Assembly: GCA_913055135.1 (NCBI GenBank)
Contig: CAJXJV010000035.1
Location: forward strand, 1 to 9,608
Source of the DNA: an uncultured Desulfurobacterium sp.
GTDB taxonomy: Bacteria > Aquificota > Aquificia > Desulfurobacteriales > Desulfurobacteriaceae
Direction: 5' to 3'
Length of the DNA: 9,608 nt
Both the position numbers and the translations under genes were made by a program. Numbering within the stretch: the stretch's first letter is position 1; every line of letters starts with the position of its first letter. The notes beneath the pieces were generated by a model that was not told the DNA's origin, did no database searches, and was given only the letters and a program-made list of their open reading frames with translations. Below, in pieces: positions 6,702 to 9,608 of this stretch.

Positions 6702-8573
6702 TCAAACCTCTATCTGAATGTTTTCCGATTTCAGGAATTCTCTAAGCAGATTAAGGAAATTCTTTGATATATATTCCTTAGCTATGCTGTCCCTACACTT
6801 CACAACCCATTTACTACCAACCTTCTCTAAAGCCTTAATGCCATTCTCTATAAACATTGTGTAAATGGTTTTCTTATCTTTTAACTTTTTCTTGAAGAAC
6901 TCTTTAAGGTCAGAAAGAGATAACCTGGGTTCTGGTTGTTCGCCTTGTTGTTCTTTCTCTCCTACATTCTCAACCTCCTGAAGTCTTAATCCAAAAACTC
7001 TCCTGAATTTCTTGTAGAACTCCCAAAAATCAGATGAAGAATCTTTTAAAGCAAACGAAATTAGCAAACCTAAAAAATTCTTATTGACTTTCCTTGAATA
7101 GCCGTATTGAGGAGCTTTTCTATTAAACAGCTCATACATAACGGCTAAAGCTAACCACTCATCTCCGTAAATTCTTTTCAATGCTGGAGCATATAGCTCT
7201 TCAAATACCTTCAGATTTTCTAAAGTAAAAACTTCTGGATAGGCTTTTCTCAGCTCTGGAAGTAACCTTTTCAGAGTATCTCTTATCTTTCCAAGTTCTT
7301 TCTTATCCAGACGTTCGGCAAAATTAGGCTTTACTAACTCGCCCGCCTTTTCCTTATTTTTAAAGCCGTCAGGCTTTTTGTAAGAGTTGGTTCTTTTATC
7401 TTCGTTTTCTCTTTTTTTCTCTCCTCTCTTCTGCCTGTTCTTCCTCTTTTCTTTCTCGTTGCCGTTGTCCTTGCTTTGAGGTTGAACGTTGGTTCTGGTT
7501 TTTCCTAATGACTTTAATAGCTCAACGAGATTCCAGAATTTTTCGCCGCCGCCAATATATATGTCGTCGTATTCCATATTTTTAGTCTTATTCCTTTCTA
7601 TACTCTTAGTCTTATTCCTATCCTTAGACTTATTCCTATGTGTCTCCCTATTGGAGAATTTTTGTCTCCCTATTGGAGTTTTTTCGCTTGTCGCCTCATT
7701 GGAGGTTTTTTGTCGCCCTATCGGAGATTTTTCACCTGTTGCCTCGTTTGGAACTTTTTGGGGATTTATTGGTTCAACCGGGAATTTCCAGTTTTTGATA
7801 AATGGATGTCCTTCCCAATTGCGTAAGATGTTAAGAAGGATTCCTCTGTTCCATTCATCCAGCCTGGTTATTCTGAATTTAAGTCTTCTTCCGTTATTAA
7901 CTCTTTCTATTACCCTTGCTTCTTCTAATTCTAAAAGGTAGCCCTTGATCCTTCCTTTCCCTACTGCAAGAACTCTGGCAAGTTCTCTTGCAGAAACTTC
8001 TGATTCTGCTTTCCCATTGAGGAGACTTCCATTTCTCGCTTTTCTATGGAGATAGAGCAGGATCGCTTTTGCCTGAGCAGAGATAGGAAGTAGAAGAGCT
8101 ATGTTATAGAAAGCGAAAGTTCCACCGTGACTAACTTTGTGTCTAAAAGATTCAGCTACTATTGTTTGATCTATTAAATAGCATTGAGTTCCGCCTTTTC
8201 TTCCTTTTCGTGTTATAAATTCTCCTCCGTTAAAGAAAATTCCTGTGTTTTCTGCTTCTGTTTTAAGCCGTTCGAAAAGCTTATTGACGTTAGTAATGAA
8301 CAGATTAACAGTGTTATAGCTGTTAGTCTCTAATATTTTCATTAGCTCTTTCTGTGTCGTTATTGCTTTTTCTTTGTTAAAGCTAAGAGCATATAAGTAG
8401 GACAATCCCACTATGAATCTTGTTTTCCAACCTTTAATTCCGAGCTCTTTGGGAATGTGAAAGAGAGCATCAGGCATTCGGCAGAAGCCAGATGTAAATT
8501 GATAGATTTCAACTTTTTGGGAGTCGAAGTTATTGAAATCTTGGTTATTAGGACATATAATATCCTTACGCAT
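6702..8573 (-). CDS. Putative replication initiator (winged-helix; DnaA domain I-like C-terminus)
   Basis: A 623-residue protein that I infer to be the element's replication initiator. Visible regions: an N-terminal helical/winged-helix-like part (about 28-130); a second HTH region (about 164-235), with SARELARVLAVGKGRIKG followed by a YLLELEEARVIERV helix/wing; a repetitive hydrophilic linker (about 270-335); a very basic segment (about 370-410); a helical domain (415-525); and a C-terminal domain (about 553-620), where LKEFFKKKL...KWVVKCRDSIAKEYISKNF resembles DnaA domain I, the helicase-loading domain. Two winged helices plus iterons in the gene fit iteron-type initiators. ATG 8573 is chosen because AAGGAGA (8587-8581) is 7 nt upstream; the frame extends 20 codons further without a ribosome site. 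It overlaps the preceding stop by 8 nt and is followed by ssb. A transcription regulator is less likely. Confidence 0.7.
   Translation of the reverse strand: MRKDIICPNNQDFNNFDSQKVEIYQFTSGFCRMPDALFHIPKELGIKGWKTRFIVGLSYLYALSFNKEKAITTQKELMKILETNSYNTVNLFITNVNKLFERLKTEAENTGIFFNGGEFITRKGRKGGTQCYLIDQTIVAESFRHKVSHGGTFAFYNIALLLPISAQAKAILLYLHRKARNGSLLNGKAESEVSARELARVLAVGKGRIKGYLLELEEARVIERVNNGRRLKFRITRLDEWNRGILLNILRNWEGHPFIKNWKFPVEPINPQKVPNEATGEKSPIGRQKTSNEATSEKTPIGRQKFSNRETHRNKSKDRNKTKSIERNKTKNMEYDDIYIGGGEKFWNLVELLKSLGKTRTNVQPQSKDNGNEKEKRKNRQKRGEKKRENEDKRTNSYKKPDGFKNKEKAGELVKPNFAERLDKKELGKIRDTLKRLLPELRKAYPEVFTLENLKVFEELYAPALKRIYGDEWLALAVMYELFNRKAPQYGYSRKVNKNFLGLLISFALKDSSSDFWEFYKKFRRVFGLRLQEVENVGEKEQQGEQPEPRLSLSDLKEFFKKKLKDKKTIYTMFIENGIKALEKVGSKWVVKCRDSIAKEYISKNFLNLLREFLKSENIQIEV
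7582..7638. repeat. Three AT-rich 15-mers next to the iterons
   Basis: TTAGTCTTATTCCT at 7582-7595, TTAGTCTTATTCCTA at 7606-7620 and TTAGACTTATTCCTA at 7624-7638, spaced 24 and 18 bp. They directly adjoin the iteron array and are followed at 7552-7561 by AATATATATG. In reverse they encode RNKSK/RNKTK repeats. Three AT-rich short repeats beside initiator sites is the layout of many duplex-unwinding elements. Confidence 0.7.
7642..7774. repeat. Iteron-like direct repeats inside the initiator gene
   Basis: Five 21-22 bp units start at 7642, 7664, 7690, 7712 and 7738 on the plus strand. Their core is GTCTCCCTATTGGAG followed by a T-run. Units 1 and 2 have identical cores, units 3 and 4 match at 12-13 of 15 positions, and unit 5 is weaker. 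A degenerate sixth (TATTGG only) falls in phase at 7760. Spacing alternates 22, 26, 22, 26, 22. Units 1/2 and 3/4 abut, with 5-bp gaps after each pair (CGCTT, CACCT). Because 22 is not a multiple of 3, alternate copies use different reading frames. Within units, CTCC-N5-GGAG is a small dyad. The encoded peptide is a 16-residue repeat with PIGRQK and SNEAT elements. Confidence 0.8.
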
Positions 8574-9063
8574 GATGACGTCTCCTTGGTATCTTGTAGT
8601 TTTTTGCCTCGGTGGGGTTGCCAGCCCCACCAAAAAATTTTCTCATTTTTCTTTCAATTGTCAAAGAGGCCAAGCCCCTATCTTCTTTTTTCTTTTGTGT
8701 TGTTTCTTTTTTCTTAATCTTAATCTTAGAAATAAGAATGGAGAGAATAATATTTACTGATAAATGTGGAAACTTGTGAGATGAACTTGCCTTGGATGAT
8801 GTTTTTTTCTCAAACTTCTGTTCTTTCTTCCTCAGACAGTCAGCCGTAGGCATACTACTCCTCCTGTGAGTTTTTTGACTCAAAAGAGGCTTTACACCTG
8901 AACCTGAAAAAAGACTGACTGCCTGAGGAAAAGAAAAACTTAACTGACTACCTATTTCAGTCCCATACTGCTCCGGGCTATCGGGACTGAGTAAAAGTTT
9001 AATTAACAGCCTCTGGAGTAGAGTATATAATTTCTTTTGATTTGAATCAACTGTCGAAATCAT
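8566..9063 (-). CDS. Unknown 165-residue gene between HTH regulator and rep
   Basis: No family recognised. ATG 9063 follows GGAGG (9075-9071, 7-nt spacing) and lies inside the end of the HTH gene (17-nt overlap). Its stop overlaps the rep start by 8 nt. These junctions are the main reason to accept it as a gene. The N-terminal third (residues 2-30) could be helical (KKLYTLLQRLLIKLLLS). The middle is Ser/Gln-rich. The C-terminal part is very basic (SKIKIKKKETTQKKKE, then IPRRRHHA) and might bind nucleic acid. A second in-frame ATG at 8853 (residue 71) has an even better ribosome site, so a 95-residue short form may be made as well or instead. The DNA is also full of inverted repeats. It could therefore be partly a leader RNA that controls rep rather than a conserved protein. 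Confidence 0.5.
   Translation of the reverse strand: MISTVDSNQKKLYTLLQRLLIKLLLSPDSPEQYGTEIGSQLSFSFPQAVSLFSGSGVKPLLSQKTHRRSSMPTADCLRKKEQKFEKKTSSKASSSHKFPHLSVNIILSILISKIKIKKKETTQKKKEDRGLASLTIERKMRKFFGGAGNPTEAKNYKIPRRRHHA
8581..8587 (-). promoter_or_regulatory. Ribosome binding site of rep
   Basis: AAGGAGA on the minus strand, 7 nt before ATG 8573. It fixes the rep start and excludes the longer frame. It lies inside the last codons of the upstream gene and 12 bases downstream of a hairpin. Confidence 0.75.
8600..8637. promoter_or_regulatory. GC-rich hairpin upstream of rep
   Basis: GGTGGGG (8611-8617) and CCCCACC (8625-8631) form a 7-bp perfect stem with a 7-nt loop. A flanking T6 (8600-8605) and A6 (8632-8637) could add pairs across a 5-nt bulge. 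On the rep-sense RNA it ends 12 nt before the rep ribosome site when the T6/A6 pairs are included, inside the upstream gene. There is no U-run after the stem in either direction, so it is not a standard terminator. A translational or copy-number control role is possible. Confidence 0.5.
8821..8937 (-). promoter_or_regulatory. Long RNA stem enclosing the internal start
   Basis: Minus-strand arms 8930-8913 and 8845-8828 pair over 18 contiguous positions (core UUCCUCAGGCAGUCAG with CUGACUGUCUGAGGAA), including two G-U wobbles. A weaker outward extension reaches 8937 and 8821 with one mismatch. The 67-nt loop holds a small hairpin (UGAGU/ACUCA, 8882-8867), the AGGAGGAG ribosome site and the ATG; the 3' arm starts 5 nt after that ATG. 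In the core repeat the only difference between arms is a G-U pair on this strand but an A-C mismatch on the other, which favours an RNA role on the operon transcript. Confidence 0.5.
8851..8865 (-). promoter_or_regulatory. Internal Shine-Dalgarno and start codon
   Basis: AGGAGGAG (8865-8858), then TAGT, then ATG (8853-8851), in frame within the 165-codon gene. This is among the strongest ribosome sites in the window. It would give a 95-residue protein ending at 8566, coupled to rep. Confidence 0.55.
8957..8990. repeat. Inverted repeat, 8-bp arms
   Basis: TCAGTCCC (8957-8964) and GGGACTGA (8983-8990) are perfect inverted repeats with an 18-nt loop. It lies just upstream, in transcription order, of the larger stem at 8937-8821. 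Together with the CTGACT direct repeats at 8915 and 8944 it makes this segment unusually repeat-dense. Confidence 0.5.
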
Positions 9064-9316
9064 AGTAGTTCCTCCAGAAAGGATCAACTTTACCCGAAAG
9101 ACCTGCCTTGTCTATTGTTATGAGAATTTCTTGAAGAGTCTTTTTGCTTTTTTCGTTTCTTCGTGTAGTTCCGGGAGGAAATCCATTATAAATCCATCGT
9201 AAAACACTACTGTAAACAAGATTTTTTTTCTTGCACCAATCTTCTAATTTTTCTCCCTCGATAAGGAGAGCTGCAAAGAAGATGTCTCGTAGTCTTTGTA
9301 GCTTGCTCCTACTCAT
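9047..9316 (-). CDS. Small HTH DNA-binding protein, first gene of the leftward operon
   Basis: An 89-residue protein with a probable HTH at about residues 20-52. A helix around FFAALLIEGEKLEDWCKKKN is followed by a recognition-type helix, SSVLRWIYNGF, and a short PPGTTRRNEKSKK segment. The W-x(n)-VxxxIxNG pattern is like small phage regulators (BcepMu gp16-type or Cro-type), but I cannot assign a family. ATG 9316 is used because GAGGA (9326-9322) precedes it. A longer frame from 9385 would begin inside the -35 box of the operon promoter and is excluded. It is divergent from a CI-like repressor, so a Cro-like role in a two-state switch is likely. The C-terminus (VDPFWRNYYDFDS) overlaps the next gene by 17 nt. 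Confidence 0.7.
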   Translation of the reverse strand: MSRSKLQRLRDIFFAALLIEGEKLEDWCKKKNLVYSSVLRWIYNGFPPGTTRRNEKSKKTLQEILITIDKAGLSGKVDPFWRNYYDFDS

Positions 9317-9356
9317 AATTTTCCTCTGTGTAATAATTGATGGTAGTGCTAATAAG

Positions 9357-9385
9357 ATTTTATGCTGTTTAATCAAGTGAGTCAA
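9357..9385 (-). promoter_or_regulatory. Promoter of the leftward replication/transfer operon
   Basis: Minus strand TTGACT (9385-9380), 17-bp spacer, TAAAAT (9362-9357), about 40 bp before the HTH gene start. Nearby TCAA/TTGA elements (9337, 9373, 9382, 9393) could be operator half-sites for one of the flanking regulators, with two of them at the -35 region. The operator assignment is speculative. Confidence 0.65.
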
Positions 9386-9406
9386 TTATAGGTCAACTTA
9401 TTGTTT

Positions 9407-9432
9407 TATAAACATACCTTGAGTAAAAGGAG
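9407..9432 (+). promoter_or_regulatory. Candidate -10 and ribosome site for the rightward repressor
   Basis: TATAAA at 9407-9412 could be a -10 box, but no good -35 lies 16-18 bp upstream, so the promoter may be weak or activator-dependent. AAGGAG at 9427-9432 sits 6 nt before TTG 9439 and sets that start. An in-frame TAA at 9424-9426 excludes an earlier one. Confidence 0.4.
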
Positions 9433-9438
9433 AGCCCG

Positions 9439-9608
9439 TTGGGAGAGTTCAGTCAGAAGGCTCTGGGAAGAAGAATTGCTTACCTGCGTAAGAAGTTAGG
9501 TTTGAAACAGAAGGATTTAGCTTCTTTCTTAGGTAAGACTGTTGCTGCTGTCGCAAGTTGGGAAGTAGGAAGGAATCTTGTTCCTACAGATGTTGTTGCT
9601 AAACTTGA
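9439..9608 (+). CDS. Cro/CI (XRE) family repressor, N-terminal part
   Basis: Only 56 codons are in the window; the gene continues past the right edge. It begins at TTG. Residues 11-56 form a typical HTH_3 domain: RRIAYLRKKLGLKQKDLASF, then LGKTVAAVASWEVGRN, then LVPTDVVAKL. This shows the family pattern of an LR..LGL.Q..LA helix, a recognition helix ending in W-E-x-G, and a following P. Such proteins bind operators between divergent genes. Placement opposite a small HTH gene and the operon promoter suggests it represses the replication/transfer genes to its left. Whether it has a CI-type peptidase/dimerisation domain, which would permit SOS induction, lies outside the window. Confidence 0.88.
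   Translation, partial: MGEFSQKALGRRIAYLRKKLGLKQKDLASFLGKTVAAVASWEVGRNLVPTDVVAKL

Larger units (their letters stand above)
7550..7774. other. Predicted replication origin within the initiator gene
   Basis: Inferred from the iteron array plus the adjoining AT-rich 15-mers and AT-only tract, all in the linker-coding part of rep. The phage lambda origin has this organisation (iterons and an AT-rich element inside gene O). I found no clean DnaA box (TTATNCACA) in or beside it. Confidence 0.5.

Noticed and set aside
7299..7307. TTATCCAGA-like DnaA box in rep
   Set aside because: It is an isolated inexact match to TTATNCACA about 275 bp from the iterons, not more than expected by chance in AT-rich DNA.
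7582..7774. CRISPR-like array
   Set aside because: Repeats are contiguous or separated by only 5 bp, diverge from each other, have no spacers and lie inside a coding frame.
7489..7941. A 150-codon plus-strand frame opposite the rep linker
   Set aside because: It arises from low-complexity repeats and a lack of stops opposite the Lys/Arg/Glu-rich minus-strand gene. It has no family motif, and the minus-strand frame is longer, has a good ribosome site and overlaps its neighbours as an operon gene.
8611..8640. Rho-independent terminator
   Set aside because: The stem is good, but neither strand has a U-run directly 3' of it, and it lies within overlapping genes ahead of rep.

Overview
The window is a compact, AT-rich block of a conjugative element (plasmid or ICE) from a Gram-negative host. 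A periplasm and outer membrane are implied because five genes of an F-type type IV secretion system (T4SS) follow the F-plasmid order trbI-traW-traU-trbC-traN. The Lys/Glu-rich proteins, near-absence of intergenic DNA and strong GGAGG ribosome sites would suit a thermophile of the Aquificota/Desulfurobacteriaceae kind, but that placement is a guess.

Right end (9608 to about 9050): two small helix-turn-helix (HTH) regulators diverge from a 122-bp gap. A Cro/CI-type repressor reads rightward and leaves the window. A Cro-sized HTH protein reads leftward and is the first gene of everything else. The gap holds a good sigma70-type promoter for the leftward operon (TTGACT, 17 bp, TAAAAT), an arrangement like a phage immunity switch.

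Middle (about 9063 to 6286): an unrecognised 165-codon gene, a large putative replication initiator and an SSB. The unknown gene has an internal start behind a near-perfect ribosome site, enclosed by a long RNA stem. The initiator has two winged-helix-like regions, a low-complexity linker and a C-terminus resembling DnaA domain I. Its linker DNA holds five to six 21-22 bp iterons next to three AT-rich 15-mers. The iterons alternate between two reading frames, so the DNA rather than the peptide seems to be under selection. I infer a replication origin inside the initiator gene, as in phage lambda O.

Left part (6289 to 1): a novel Cys-rich lipoprotein, TrbI-like, TraW, TraU, TrbC, a novel secreted Cys-rich repeat protein, and the start of a TraN-like mating-pair stabilisation protein that runs off the left edge without a stop. 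Most junctions overlap (ATGA, TAATG, or 8-60 nt), so translation is probably coupled. The one clear gap, after trbC, contains a near-consensus promoter whose -10 box covers the next start codon.

The most novel material is: (1) the frame-independent iterons inside the initiator gene; (2) the Cys-rich triple-repeat protein coupled to TraN; (3) the structured RNA and nested start upstream of rep; (4) one apparent operon joining a phage-like switch, replication genes and the mating apparatus. No stretch longer than about 125 bases lacks a gene. I saw no tRNA, rRNA, CRISPR array, insertion sequence or convincing rho-independent terminator.
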